Source of the DNA: Flagellimonas aquimarina | GTDB taxonomy: Bacteria > Bacteroidota > Bacteroidia > Flavobacteriales > Flavobacteriaceae | Assembly (NCBI RefSeq): GCF_003149745.1 | Contig: NZ_QGEG01000003.1 | Coordinates: 3,473 to 67,472, forward strand | Reading direction: 5' to 3' | DNA: 64,000 nt | Shown: piece after piece, positions 35,946 to 45,274 of the stretch | How the letters are laid out: each line of letters begins with the position of its first letter | How positions within the stretch are numbered: position 1 is the first letter of the stretch | The notes under the pieces: model-generated | The model's database searches: none | Told to the model about the DNA's origin: nothing | Seen by the model: the letters and a program-made list of their open reading frames with translations, nothing else | Position numbers and translations under genes: made by a program

Positions 35946-36665
35946 CTAACTTCTTCTTACTTCATTCAAGAGAATTGCAGTTGCTGTTGCAACATTTAGG
36001 CTTTCCGTTGTTTCTGGGCCAAACTGGGGAATGGTTATCTTTTGAGAGACGATATCGGTGATTTCATTAGAAATTCCATTCGCCTCATTGCCCATTACCA
36101 TGATTCCTGTTTTGGGCATTTTTACCTGATAAACCGCATCGCCATCCATAAAGGTCCCAAAAACTGGAAGCGAGGTTTTTGTCAAATAGTCAAGCAAATC
36201 CATATAAACTACATTTACTCTTCCTATAGAACCCATAGTGGCTTGCAACACTTTAGGGTTATAACAGTCTACGGTATCCAATGAACATATAAGGTGTTTT
36301 ATACCAAACCAATCACATAATCTAATTATCGTACCCAAATTACCAGGGTCACGAACGGCATCCAATGCTACCAGCCAATCTGTGTTTTCGGTTTTTTTGA
36401 CATTTGGTATATAAAACACCCCTAAAACTCCATTTGGATTGCTTAGGCTGCTCATTTGCTTTAACTCTGATTTTGAAACAACCTCAACTCCATTGAAATT
36501 TTCAGCTTTATTTGGTTCGTCAACAAACAACTTATAAGGCTTTAACCCAGCCTCTAATATTTCATTTACAGTCTTTGCACCCTCAACCACAAATAGCCCG
36601 TGTTGACTTCGGTACTTTTTTTGCTGTAAGCTAACAACTAGTTTAATTTGGTTTTTGGTAACCAT
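35946..36665 (-). CDS. SpoU/TrmH-family RNA 2'-O-methyltransferase
   Basis: The 239-residue product has an N-terminal substrate-binding domain (VSLQQKKYRSQHGLFVVEGAKTVNEIL) and a C-terminal SPOUT knot with the three motifs: LDAVRDPGNLGTIIRLCDWFG, GIMVMGNEANGIS and LNVATATAILLNE. It methylates a ribose in rRNA or tRNA; the closest functional types are RlmB/TrmH-like rRNA methyltransferases, but the exact site cannot be told. It is divergent from tamL, with only 24 bases between the start codons, so the promoters overlap. Confidence 0.93.
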   Translation of the reverse strand: MVTKNQIKLVVSLQQKKYRSQHGLFVVEGAKTVNEILEAGLKPYKLFVDEPNKAENFNGVEVVSKSELKQMSSLSNPNGVLGVFYIPNVKKTENTDWLVALDAVRDPGNLGTIIRLCDWFGIKHLICSLDTVDCYNPKVLQATMGSIGRVNVVYMDLLDYLTKTSLPVFGTFMDGDAVYQVKMPKTGIMVMGNEANGISNEITDIVSQKITIPQFGPETTESLNVATATAILLNEVRRS

Positions 36666-36675
36666 CTAAATCGTG

Positions 36676-36683
36676 TATTTTTG
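36676..36683 (+). promoter_or_regulatory. Bacteroidota-type -7 box for tamL
   Basis: TATTTTTG matches TAnnTTTG, 6 bases before one candidate ATG (36690) and 27 before the other (36711). It falls within the 24-base region between two divergent starts. Confidence 0.5.
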
Positions 36684-36689
36684 GCGTCT

Positions 36690-39284
36690 ATGAAGGGTTT
36701 TTTAGGTCTAATGTGTAACAAGGCAAAAATAGGGTTATTGTTGCTTATGGTTACCATGATAGGTTGTAACACCCTTAAAAGGGTGGACGACAATGAGTTG
36801 CTTCTTACCAAAAACACCGTTTATGCAGATGAAGAGAAGGTTAAGGATGATAACATTCAGAGTCTTATTGCTCAAAAACCCAATAGCAGCTTACTTGGCT
36901 ATCGTCTTCGTCTAAATCTATACAATCTTGCTAAAGAAAACCCAGATTCTTCTTTTCAAAATTGGCTGCACAGGAAAGAAAAACGAGAAAAAAGACTGAA
37001 CAGGTTGCTTTCCAAAAAGCAAGTAAACAGATTAAAGGAATCCTTTGTGGTTAAAGGGGCAAGTGATTTTTTCAAAAGAATTGGTGAACCGCCTGCCGTT
37101 ATTGATACTGCTCTGACCCAAAAAACTGTTGATAGATTAAAGGCGTACTATAATAGCAAAGGTTATTTCAACAATTCGGGCACTTATTCCATTGTTAAAG
37201 GAAAAAGAAAAAAAAGAGCCGAAGTTGATTATAAAATTTCCCTGGAAAAGCCATTTCTTATTGATACTATCCTAAAAAATATATCCTCTCCTGAGTTAGA
37301 TTCAATTTACGATAGCTCGTTGAATAACTCCCTTGTAAAAGATGGAGAGCAATTTGATCTGGCAAATTTTAACCAAGAGCGAGAGCGGTTAACCACATTG
37401 TTCAGAAACTCCGGAGTCTATAATTTTCAGGAAAGTTCTATTAACTACGATATCCTAAGGGATACTTCACAAGTAGCAAATGATCAATTGATGGATGTTC
37501 AATTAAATATCCAAAAACCCAGAAGCACAGGAGATACCTCTTTAACCAATAGCCCATATAGAATTCATAAACTAAAAAAAATAAACATATATGCTGATTA
37601 CTTGATCGGTGGCGGCACAGATTCTTTAAAATCGATAGAATATGAAAACTATACCATATATTACAATAACAGGCTCAAATACAAGCCCAAAGCACTTACC
37701 GATGCCATTTTTTTTGAAAAAGATAGTATCTACAGGGATTTAGATAGAATTAGGACCTATAGGCAGATTACCAATCTTAACACGTTTAAATATCCAAACA
37801 TTGAATTTATCCCAGATACCACCCAAGCGCAGTTGATCACAAATATTTATCTGGCACCTAGGCCAAAGTATTCGTTGAATTTAGATTTGGATGTAACGCA
37901 TTCCAATATTCAACAAGTAGGGACCGCGTTTAGTGGTTCAGTTATTACACGTAATGTTTTTGGAGGGACAGAGACCCTGAATATCTCGGCGCGGGGATCC
38001 ATTGGTCTTCTTAATGGACGCAATATTTCAATAGCAGGCGAGACTTTTACATCGGAAATAGGAGGAGATATCAACATTACGTTTCCAAGAATTTGGTTTC
38101 CATTGAATACCGAAAAAATTATTCCATATTACATGTTGCCACAGAGCAGGTTTCTTATAGGTACCAACTTTCAAAAGAACATTGGTTTGGATAAACAATC
38201 CTTCAATAGCATCCTATCTTACAACTGGTCACCATCAAATAGCCTAAAACATAATGTAGAATTGCTGAATGTGGAGTTTGTACGGAACGTGAATCCAAAT
38301 AACTTTTACAATGTTTATCAGAACACCTTCAGCAATTTGGACAACATTGCTGATGAATTTCAGGATGACCCACAATATGCCACATTCTTTAGAGATAGCG
38401 AGAATACCGAAGACCCACTTATATTAGGAATTCCAGATGGGGCCAACGAATTTGTGCAAGCAGTGCTTAACGGTGAAATACCGGTTACTACCGAGCAACT
38501 AAGCGAAGTTAACAGTATTGAGGAGCGAAGACAAAGACTGACTGAAAACAATCTAATCTTTGCCAGTAACTATACATATACAAAAAACAGCAAAATAGAT
38601 GTCAATGACAACGATTTCTATCAGTTTAGACTGAAATTGGAAAGTGCCGGCAACTTGCTTTCTTTATTGGATGGCGCTATACCTTACAATAAGAATGATA
38701 ATGATCAACTTTTGGTATTTGGGGTGCCCTTCTCACAATACTTTAAAACTGAGTTTGACTTTGTAAGGCATTGGGAAGTATCCAGTTCTAAAGTTTTGGC
38801 ATTTCGAAGCTTTTTTGGACTGGCAATTCCTTACGGCAATTCCGAAAGCATTCCTTTTGTACGAAGTTATTTTGCGGGGGGCTCCAACGACAATAGGGCA
38901 TGGAACCCATATGAATTAGGCCCAGGAAGCACAAGTAACATTAACGATTTTAATGAGGCCAACCTAAAACTTGCCATGAACCTGGAATATCGCTTTCCCA
39001 TTGCAGGTGACGTAAAAGGGGCCCTTTTTGCAGATGCTGGCAACATTTGGAACGTCTTTGACAATGAAGATAATCCAGACGCTATATTTAGTGATTTTAG
39101 TTCACTGGCAGATATCGCTTTAGGTACAGGTTTTGGTATTCGATACGATTTTACCTATTTTATTTTTAGATTAGATATAGGCTTTAAAACCTATAACCCA
39201 GCAGAGGAGGTATCCAAACGTTGGTTTAGGCAATATAACTTTAAAAATGCTGGTTTCAATATCGGAATCAATTATCCTTTCTAG
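36690..39284 (+). CDS. tamL: outer-membrane assembly lipoprotein TamL (BamA/TamA family)
   Basis: The 864-residue product has a lipoprotein signal ending MIGC (Cys about residue 26), POTRA-like segments in the first 400 residues (for example TVDRLKAYYNSKGYFNNSGTYSI and YRDLDRIRTYRQITNLNTF), then an Omp85 16-strand barrel ending FNIGINYPF, with the lid-loop-type motif RSYFAGGSNDNRAW. TamL is the lipidated TamA form of Bacteroidota and works with TamB in outer-membrane protein or lipid transport. The start may instead be ATG 36711 (MCNKAKIGLL), which also gives a good lipoprotein signal and a 5' leader after the promoter. Confidence 0.9.
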   Translation: MKGFLGLMCNKAKIGLLLLMVTMIGCNTLKRVDDNELLLTKNTVYADEEKVKDDNIQSLIAQKPNSSLLGYRLRLNLYNLAKENPDSSFQNWLHRKEKREKRLNRLLSKKQVNRLKESFVVKGASDFFKRIGEPPAVIDTALTQKTVDRLKAYYNSKGYFNNSGTYSIVKGKRKKRAEVDYKISLEKPFLIDTILKNISSPELDSIYDSSLNNSLVKDGEQFDLANFNQERERLTTLFRNSGVYNFQESSINYDILRDTSQVANDQLMDVQLNIQKPRSTGDTSLTNSPYRIHKLKKINIYADYLIGGGTDSLKSIEYENYTIYYNNRLKYKPKALTDAIFFEKDSIYRDLDRIRTYRQITNLNTFKYPNIEFIPDTTQAQLITNIYLAPRPKYSLNLDLDVTHSNIQQVGTAFSGSVITRNVFGGTETLNISARGSIGLLNGRNISIAGETFTSEIGGDINITFPRIWFPLNTEKIIPYYMLPQSRFLIGTNFQKNIGLDKQSFNSILSYNWSPSNSLKHNVELLNVEFVRNVNPNNFYNVYQNTFSNLDNIADEFQDDPQYATFFRDSENTEDPLILGIPDGANEFVQAVLNGEIPVTTEQLSEVNSIEERRQRLTENNLIFASNYTYTKNSKIDVNDNDFYQFRLKLESAGNLLSLLDGAIPYNKNDNDQLLVFGVPFSQYFKTEFDFVRHWEVSSSKVLAFRSFFGLAIPYGNSESIPFVRSYFAGGSNDNRAWNPYELGPGSTSNINDFNEANLKLAMNLEYRFPIAGDVKGALFADAGNIWNVFDNEDNPDAIFSDFSSLADIALGTGFGIRYDFTYFIFRLDIGFKTYNPAEEVSKRWFRQYNFKNAGFNIGINYPF

Positions 39285-39298
39285 AGTAAATATTTTAT

Positions 39299-39306
39299 TA
39301 CTTTTG
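39299..39306 (+). promoter_or_regulatory. Bacteroidota-type -7 box for fbaA
   Basis: TACTTTTG fits TAnnTTTG, 34 bases before the fbaA ATG. No clear -33 element. Confidence 0.4.
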
Positions 39307-39340
39307 TGCCTTAACTCAACCGTAACTAACTAAAGAAAGT

Positions 39341-40408
39341 ATGTCCCACAATATTAAGCCAGGCGTTGCCACAGGTGATGAAGTACAAGCAATTTTTAAC
39401 CATGCCAAAGAAAATGGTTATGCGTTGCCAGCGGTAAACGTAATTGGATCTAATACCATAAATGCCGTCTTGGAAACTGCTGCGGCCTTAAATTCTCCTG
39501 TTATAGTCCAATTTTCCAATGGAGGTGCCCAGTTTAATGCTGGAAAAGGATTGTCCAATGAAAACCAAAGGGCAGCCGTACTAGGAGCTGTTGCAGGAGC
39601 TAAGCACGTGCACCAATTGGCTGAGGCTTATGGAGCAACGGTCATTCTTCATACAGATCATTGCGCTAAAAAATTATTGCCTTGGATCGATGGTCTTTTA
39701 GATGCCAGTGAAGAACATTATGCCGCTACAGGGAAATCCCTGTTCAGTTCTCATATGATAGATTTATCTGAAGAACCTATTGAAGAAAATATTGAAATAT
39801 GCAAGGATTATTTAGAACGCATGAGCAAGATGGATATGACCTTGGAAATAGAATTGGGAGTAACCGGAGGTGAAGAGGATGGTGTAGATAACACAGATGT
39901 AGATAGTTCCAAATTATATACGCAACCAGAGGAAGTTGCCTTTGCATACGAAGAGTTATCCAAAGTAAGTCCTAAATTCACCGTCGCGGCCGCTTTTGGA
40001 AATGTGCATGGGGTTTACAAGCCAGGAAATGTAACATTGACTCCAAAAATCTTGAAAAATTCCCAAGAATTCGTTTCAGAAAAATATGGAGTGGAGCATA
40101 ATCATATTGACTTTGTTTTTCATGGTGGATCAGGTTCATCTGTTGAAGAAATTAGAGAATCCATAGGATATGGTGTTATAAAAATGAACATTGACACGGA
40201 CCTTCAGTATGCATTTCTTTCAGGAGTAAGAGATTATGTTCAGGATAAATCAGGATATCTTCAAGCTCAGATAGGAAACCCAGAAGGCGATGATCAACCA
40301 AACAAGAAATTCTACGATCCAAGAGTGTGGCTTCGCGAAGGAGAAAAAGCTTTTGTGGACAGATTGAAGAAGGCGTTTGAAGACCTAAACAATGTAAACA
40401 CATTGTAA
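39341..40408 (+). CDS. fbaA: class II fructose-bisphosphate aldolase
   Basis: The 355-residue zinc enzyme cleaves fructose 1,6-bisphosphate in glycolysis and makes it in gluconeogenesis. It is of the long class IIa form: ALPAVNVIGSNTINAVLE, VILHTDHCAKKLLPW (zinc His and Asp), LEIELGVTGGEEDGVDN, AAFGNVHGVYKPGNV (zinc His), DFVFHGGSGSS (zinc His), and GVIKMNIDTDLQYAF. The length matches E. coli FbaA (359). It carries its own -7 box and is followed 37 bases later by accD, which also has its own box. Confidence 0.97.
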   Translation: MSHNIKPGVATGDEVQAIFNHAKENGYALPAVNVIGSNTINAVLETAAALNSPVIVQFSNGGAQFNAGKGLSNENQRAAVLGAVAGAKHVHQLAEAYGATVILHTDHCAKKLLPWIDGLLDASEEHYAATGKSLFSSHMIDLSEEPIEENIEICKDYLERMSKMDMTLEIELGVTGGEEDGVDNTDVDSSKLYTQPEEVAFAYEELSKVSPKFTVAAAFGNVHGVYKPGNVTLTPKILKNSQEFVSEKYGVEHNHIDFVFHGGSGSSVEEIRESIGYGVIKMNIDTDLQYAFLSGVRDYVQDKSGYLQAQIGNPEGDDQPNKKFYDPRVWLREGEKAFVDRLKKAFEDLNNVNTL

Positions 40409-40432
40409 CCACCAAAAAAAAGCCGTTTAACT

Positions 40433-40440
40433 TAATTTTG
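40433..40440 (+). promoter_or_regulatory. Bacteroidota-type -7 box for accD, very close to the start codon
   Basis: TAATTTTG fits TAnnTTTG and ends 5 bases before the accD ATG, which would give a leaderless or nearly leaderless transcript. Co-transcription with fbaA is also possible. Confidence 0.4.
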
Positions 40441-40445
40441 ATTGC

Positions 40446-41306
40446 ATGTCGTCTTGGTTTAAAAGAAAAGAGAAAGGAATTCAAACAGCTACGGAGGAAA
40501 AAAAGGACACTCCCAAAGGTCTCTGGTATAAATCTCCAACAGGGAAAATCGTTGAGTCCGAGGACTTGGCAAAAAACTTTTATGTTAGTCCAGAAGATGA
40601 TTACCATGTCAGAATAGGAAGTAAGGAATACTTTGAAATTCTATTTGATGACAACAAGTTTAAAGAGTTGGATGAAAAATTGTCTTCCAAAGATCCTTTA
40701 CGTTTTGTGGATACTAAAAAGTATTCTGAAAGACTAAAAGCTGCTCAACAAAAAACAGGTCTTAAGGATGCCATAAGAACCGCAGTGGGGAAATCCATGG
40801 GGAAGGAAATAGTTATAGCCTGCATGGACTTTAGTTTTATTGGAGGCTCAATGGGAAGCGTTGTAGGTGAAAAAATAGCCAGAGCTATTGACGTTGCAAA
40901 AAGAAGAAAAGTTCCTTTTCTAATGATTTCAAAGTCTGGAGGAGCGCGAATGATGGAAGCCGCATTATCTCTCATGCAATTGGCAAAAACTTCTGCAAAA
41001 TTGGCTCAGTTGGCCGAGGCAAAAGTCCCCTATATTTCGTTATGTACGGATCCCACCACGGGCGGGACCACAGCTTCCTATGCCATGCTTGGAGATATCA
41101 ATATTTCTGAACCAGGAGCATTAATAGGTTTTGCTGGACCAAGAGTGGTCAAAGATACTGTTGGAAAGGATCTTCCCGAAGGGTTTCAAACATCAGAATT
41201 TGTAAAAGAGCACGGGTTTCTGGATTTTATAACACACCGTAGAGATTTAAAGCAAAAAGTTAATTTGTATATTGATTTAATCCAAAATCAACCGGTTAGA
41301 GCATAA
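40446..41306 (+). CDS. accD: acetyl-CoA carboxylase carboxyltransferase subunit beta, without zinc-ribbon cysteines
   Basis: The 286-residue product transfers CO2 from carboxybiotin to acetyl-CoA, with AccA. The crotonase-like core is normal: [57 protein letters not shown] and [11 protein letters not shown]. The N-terminus aligns with E. coli AccD (GLWYK...; [12 protein letters not shown]), but all four zinc-ribbon Cys are replaced (around Ser30, Thr32, Ser48, Asp51); no Cys occurs in the first 100 residues. I recall the same loss in other flavobacteria. In E. coli the ribbon binds nucleic acid and affects activity, so regulation must differ here. A terminator follows at once. Confidence 0.96.
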   Translation: MSSWFKRKEKGIQTATEEKKDTPKGLWYKSPTGKIVESEDLAKNFYVSPEDDYHVRIGSKEYFEILFDDNKFKELDEKLSSKDPLRFVDTKKYSERLKAAQQKTGLKDAIRTAVGKSMGKEIVIACMDFSFIGGSMGSVVGEKIARAIDVAKRRKVPFLMISKSGGARMMEAALSLMQLAKTSAKLAQLAEAKVPYISLCTDPTTGGTTASYAMLGDINISEPGALIGFAGPRVVKDTVGKDLPEGFQTSEFVKEHGFLDFITHRRDLKQKVNLYIDLIQNQPVRA

Positions 41307-41308
41307 AA

Positions 41309-41335
41309 AAAGCCTGCAATTGCAGGCTTTTTCTT
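41309..41335. terminator. bidirectional intrinsic terminator after accD
   Basis: A perfect palindrome AAAGCCTGCAATTGCAGGCTTT (shown as AAAGCCTGCAA and TTGCAGGCTTT) at 41309-41330, flanked by A and T runs, serves accD and the convergent lipoprotein gene. Confidence 0.85.
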
Positions 41336-41347
41336 TTTCCAAGTTAT

Positions 41348-42226
41348 TTATTTCAAAAAACGCCTTAAAAACACTTCTTTCTCAGTTCCATCAGGTTGTG
41401 TTAAAATTCCTTTTGCATCACAACTACCATCTCCAAAATCCAAACTTGCTGTATTGTCATTTCTTGAGATTTCCAACACTCCACTTACAATAAATCTACA
41501 GGACATTTCTCTTCGCAATGGTGTAATCACCTCTTTTACAAAAACATTGCCCAATATACCTACATAAGTTCTCTTCCCAGTAATTAGAAAAACATTATCT
41601 CCCCAAAACCCTGAGCCATAACCTTCTATCCATTCCCTTGTTCTAGTCCCCTCAAACGAAGCTGTATCTCCTTCTGGCCAAGTAGCGGTGAAAGATGCAT
41701 TTGCTGTGCCTTGTGGGTTACCATTTTCATTGGAGCGAACCCTAAGAATATCCGCAGAACCTTCAACAGCAACAGCATTAAAAGTGAAGTTTTCCAAAGT
41801 CAGTGCAATGGATTTAGATGCTATCTCCATATCCTTTGTGTAACTCAACTGAATTATTCCACTTAACACATTACCATTGGGAAGTTCGCAGCCTTCACCA
41901 AAATCAATTGTCTTTTCCCTTGTAGTGTCCGTAACTACAGTCGTAATCGTTACACAATCCGGCAAGTAATCAGAGACATAATCAAACTTGGACATAAATG
42001 TAATTTCGTCCGCGGCATATACATCTTCAGCAATAGTGGTAACTTCTTCAGAAATCATCTCAGCCTCATCACTGAATTGTAATTCTGTCGAAGAAATCAC
42101 CTCTTCACTGGATAACTCTTCCGCGGCATTCTCTTCTTTACTGCATGAAACTACTGTTAAAAGCAACATTGCAACAAGCATTGAACTTACTCTTACCAAG
42201 TTCATTTGTTCAAGATTCTTTTTCAT
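41348..42226 (-). CDS. lipoprotein of unknown function
   Basis: The 292-residue product has a lipoprotein signal with lipobox VVSC (Cys28) followed by a Ser/Glu-rich linker (residues 29-70). The remainder is beta-rich: DYLPDCVTITTVV, KTIDFGEGCELPNG, LSGIIQLSYT, LTLENFTFNAVAVEGSA, REWIEGYGSGFWGDN, and SLDFGDGSCDAKG. The repeated FG[ED]G-x-C motif is seen in many Bacteroidota surface or periplasmic lipoproteins with no known role. It has its own upstream region and shares a terminator with accD. I do not recognise a specific family. Confidence 0.8.
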   Translation of the reverse strand: MKKNLEQMNLVRVSSMLVAMLLLTVVSCSKEENAAEELSSEEVISSTELQFSDEAEMISEEVTTIAEDVYAADEITFMSKFDYVSDYLPDCVTITTVVTDTTREKTIDFGEGCELPNGNVLSGIIQLSYTKDMEIASKSIALTLENFTFNAVAVEGSADILRVRSNENGNPQGTANASFTATWPEGDTASFEGTRTREWIEGYGSGFWGDNVFLITGKRTYVGILGNVFVKEVITPLRREMSCRFIVSGVLEISRNDNTASLDFGDGSCDAKGILTQPDGTEKEVFLRRFLK

Positions 42227-42318
42227 AATGATTAAATTTTATGGTTTGCCTCTATGACCATTGGAAAAACAAAAGGTTTAATCAGTAATCAAAAATTTTA
42301 CATTCTAAAAAAAGAGCT

Positions 42319-42326
42319 TATCTTTG
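42319..42326 (+). promoter_or_regulatory. Bacteroidota-type -7 box for rpsO
   Basis: TATCTTTG matches TAnnTTTG, 54 bases before the rpsO start. The resulting leader of about 45-50 bases could hold the S15 autoregulatory site, which is known from other bacteria; no clear pseudoknot was identified by eye. Confidence 0.45.
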
Positions 42327-42380
42327 CACGCTGATTGAAAGACAATCTTATACATAAAAATCATTTAAATAAATATTGGA

Positions 42381-42650
42381 ATGTATTTAACAAAAGAAGT
42401 GAAAGCCGAGATTTTTAAGAAACACGGCGGTTCTGAAGGGAACACAGGTTCTACGGAAGGTCAAGTTGCATTGTTCACACACCGTATTAACCATTTAACA
42501 CAACACTTAAAAAAGAACCATAAAGATTACAACACAGAGCGTTCTTTGGTTAAGTTGGTAGGTAAGAGACGTAGTCTTTTAGATTACCTAAAGAAAAAAG
42601 ATATTGAAAAGTACCGTTCCTTAATTAAGGAACTAAATATTAGAAAATAA
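42381..42650 (+). CDS. rpsO: 30S ribosomal protein S15
   Basis: The 89-residue product binds the central domain of 16S rRNA. Hallmarks: KKHGGSEGNTGSTEGQVALFTHRINHLTQHLKKNHKDYNTERSLVKLVGKRRSLLDYLKKKD. The length is exactly that of the family. rpsO followed by pnp is a widely conserved order; here they are separated by a terminator and about 220 bases. Confidence 0.98.
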   Translation: MYLTKEVKAEIFKKHGGSEGNTGSTEGQVALFTHRINHLTQHLKKNHKDYNTERSLVKLVGKRRSLLDYLKKKDIEKYRSLIKELNIRK

Positions 42651-42654
42651 ACAC

Positions 42655-42682
42655 AAAAGGGGAGGCTTTGGCTTCCCCTTTT
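42655..42682 (+). terminator. intrinsic terminator after rpsO
   Basis: AAAAGGGGA, a GGCTTTGGC centre, and TTCCCCTTTT, followed by ATTTTA. It is 5 bases after the rpsO stop and separates rpsO from pnp. Confidence 0.8.
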
Positions 42683-42873
42683 ATTTTACTAAACTTGTTT
42701 TAGTAGTTTAATGGTCCGGATTTTATAGATTGGGACAAACACAAAAAGCTGCCTACAGTTTTTCATTGGTCAGTGCCACAGGCACACACAACAACAACAC
42801 AACCCGACCGTCCGGATGGCGGTAGACCAAATGTTTAACGACCCGTAAAATTATAACGGGTAAGATATTTTTT

Positions 42874-45108
42874 ATGATTCCAAAAACTTTTAAAGAGGTC
42901 ATTGACCTTGGTGACGGTAGAGAAATCTCTATTGAAACCGGAAAATTGGCAAAACAGGCCCATGGTTCTGTTGTTGTCCAATCTGGCAAGTGTATGCTAT
43001 TATGTACAGTTGTCTCAAATTACAAACAAAGTGATGTAGATTTTTTACCTCTTACGGTAGATTATCGCGAAAAATTTGCAGCTGCTGGGCGTTACCCTGG
43101 CGGTTTCTTCAAACGTGAGGCCCGCCCTAGCGATGGTGAGGTTTTGACAATGCGTTTGGTTGATAGGGTTTTACGACCATTATTCCCAAAAGACTATCAC
43201 GCTGAAACACAAGTGATGATTCAATTGATGTCTCATGACGAAAATGTAATGCCTGATGCAATGGCAGGTCTTGCCGCTTCCGCTGCAATTCAACTTTCAG
43301 ATTTTCCTTTTGAATGTGCTATTTCAGAAGCTAGAGTTGGTCGCATTAACGGTGAATTCATCATCAACCCAACTAGAGAACAGTTAAAAGAATCTGACAT
43401 TGACATGATGATCGGTGCCTCCGCTGATTCCGTTATGATGGTAGAAGGCGAGATGAAGGAGATTTCTGAGGAAGAAATGACCGAAGCCATTAAATTTGCT
43501 CACGAAGCTATTAAAGTACAGTGTGCTGCACAAATAAAACTGGCTGAAGCCTTTGGCAAGAAAGAAGTACGAGAGTATGAACCAGAAAGAGAAGATGAAG
43601 ATTTAGCCAAAAAAGTACATGACCTAGCTTATGACAAGGTCTATGCTGTAGCTAAAGCAGGTTCTGCAAAACATGAGCGCAGTGCTGCTTTTGATGCTAT
43701 TAAAGAGGAAGTAAAAGCAACATTTTCTGAAGAAGAATTGGAAGATTTTAGCGATTTGGTATCAAAATACTTCTACAAAGCAGAAAAGGCTGCGGTAAGA
43801 GACTTAACCCTAAACGATGGTCTAAGGTTAGACGGTAGAAAAACCGATGAAATAAGACCAATTTGGTGTGAGATTGACTATTTACCATCTGTTCACGGTT
43901 CATCAATCTTTACAAGAGGTGAAACCCAAGCATTGGCTACAGTAACTTTAGGTACTTCAAGAGAGGCCAATCAGATAGATATGCCATCCTATGAAGGCGA
44001 AGAAACCTTCTATCTGCATTATAACTTCCCTCCTTTTTCTACTGGAGAAGCACGCCCAATTCGTGGAACGTCACGTAGAGAGGTAGGTCATGGAAACTTG
44101 GCGCAACGTGCATTAAAAGGAATGATTCCCGAAGATTGCCCATATACAGTAAGAGTTGTATCTGAAGTATTGGAATCTAATGGATCTTCTTCGATGGCAA
44201 CTGTTTGTTCAGGTACCATGGCATTAATGGATGCCGGTATTCAATTGAAAAAGCCGGTTTCTGGTATAGCAATGGGATTAATTTCTGATGCTGATTCAGG
44301 AAAATACGCTGTTCTTTCTGATATTTTAGGTGATGAAGATCACTTAGGAGATATGGATTTTAAAGTAACGGGTACAGCAGATGGTATCACTGCTTGCCAG
44401 ATGGACATAAAAGTAAAGGGACTTTCTTACGAAATTTTGGTTAAAGCCCTAATGCAGGCCAAGGATGGTAGATTACATATCCTTGAAAAGTTAACGGACA
44501 CTATTGATGCGCCAAGAACAGATGTTAAGTCTTACGCACCAAAGATTGTCACCAAAGTTATCCCTGGAGAATATATTGGGGCAGTTATTGGTTCTGGCGG
44601 AAAAGTGATTCAAGAATTACAGAAAGAAACCAATACCACCATTGTCATCAATGAAGATCCAGATACAGAAGAAGGTATTGTTGAAATCCTAGGTACTGGC
44701 CAAGAAGGTATTGATGCCGTAATCGCAAAAATTGACGCATTGATGTTCAAACCAGAAGTTGGTAGCGTTTATGAAGTAAAAGTTATCAAAATGTTGGATT
44801 TTGGTGCCGTTGTTGAATACGTTGAAGCTCCAGGCAATGAAGTATTGCTTCATGTGTCTGAATTGGCATGGGAGCGCACCGAAAATGTTTCTGATGTGGT
44901 AAACATGGGAGATGTCTTTGATGTAAAATATTTTGGTCTTGACCCAAGAACCAGAAAAGAAAAGGTTTCCAGAAAAGCTTTGCTTCCAAAACCTGAAGGC
45001 TATGTTGAACGCCCTCCTAGAAATGATAGAGGAGATCGCAGAGGTGGTGACCGTAGAGGTGGAGATCGCAGAGGCGGTGACAGAGATAGAAAACCCAGAA
45101 GGGACTAA
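42874..45108 (+). CDS. pnp: polyribonucleotide nucleotidyltransferase (PNPase)
   Basis: The 744-residue 3'-5' exoribonuclease acts in RNA decay. Two RNase PH domains ([54 protein letters not shown]), a KH domain ([21 protein letters not shown]) and an S1 domain ([21 protein letters not shown]) are in the expected order. Catalytic Asp residues lie in [17 protein letters not shown]. The C-terminus ends in a basic tail with three to four GGDRR-type repeats after the S1 domain, likely an RNA-binding extension. A strong terminator follows. Confidence 0.98.
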   Translation: MIPKTFKEVIDLGDGREISIETGKLAKQAHGSVVVQSGKCMLLCTVVSNYKQSDVDFLPLTVDYREKFAAAGRYPGGFFKREARPSDGEVLTMRLVDRVLRPLFPKDYHAETQVMIQLMSHDENVMPDAMAGLAASAAIQLSDFPFECAISEARVGRINGEFIINPTREQLKESDIDMMIGASADSVMMVEGEMKEISEEEMTEAIKFAHEAIKVQCAAQIKLAEAFGKKEVREYEPEREDEDLAKKVHDLAYDKVYAVAKAGSAKHERSAAFDAIKEEVKATFSEEELEDFSDLVSKYFYKAEKAAVRDLTLNDGLRLDGRKTDEIRPIWCEIDYLPSVHGSSIFTRGETQALATVTLGTSREANQIDMPSYEGEETFYLHYNFPPFSTGEARPIRGTSRREVGHGNLAQRALKGMIPEDCPYTVRVVSEVLESNGSSSMATVCSGTMALMDAGIQLKKPVSGIAMGLISDADSGKYAVLSDILGDEDHLGDMDFKVTGTADGITACQMDIKVKGLSYEILVKALMQAKDGRLHILEKLTDTIDAPRTDVKSYAPKIVTKVIPGEYIGAVIGSGGKVIQELQKETNTTIVINEDPDTEEGIVEILGTGQEGIDAVIAKIDALMFKPEVGSVYEVKVIKMLDFGAVVEYVEAPGNEVLLHVSELAWERTENVSDVVNMGDVFDVKYFGLDPRTRKEKVSRKALLPKPEGYVERPPRNDRGDRRGGDRRGGDRRGGDRDRKPRRD

Positions 45109-45133
45109 CAATTAGTTAGCATAACATACACTA

Positions 45134-45170
45134 AAAAGGCCCAAGGAGAAACCCTTGGGCCTTTTGTTTT
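45134..45170 (+). terminator. intrinsic terminator after pnp
   Basis: AAAAGGCCCAAGG (45134-45146), loop of 6, CCTTGGGCCTTTT (45153-45165), then T-rich. Thirteen paired bases; one of the strongest hairpins in the window. Confidence 0.9.
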
Positions 45171-45274
45171 CAATAAAAAGTGCAAATAATTTTTGTCAAA
45201 TTGTAACTTTTTGCGTTTTCCTACGTATAACCTAATGAGCTTCGGTTCACAAACTTAATTTGAAGGGAAATTAA

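Noticed and set aside
42700-42873. Possible regulatory RNA or riboswitch between rpsO and pnp
   Set aside because: Short inverted repeats (for example around CCGTCCGGATGGCGG and GACCCGT...ACGGGT) are present, but no known riboswitch pattern can be identified by eye.
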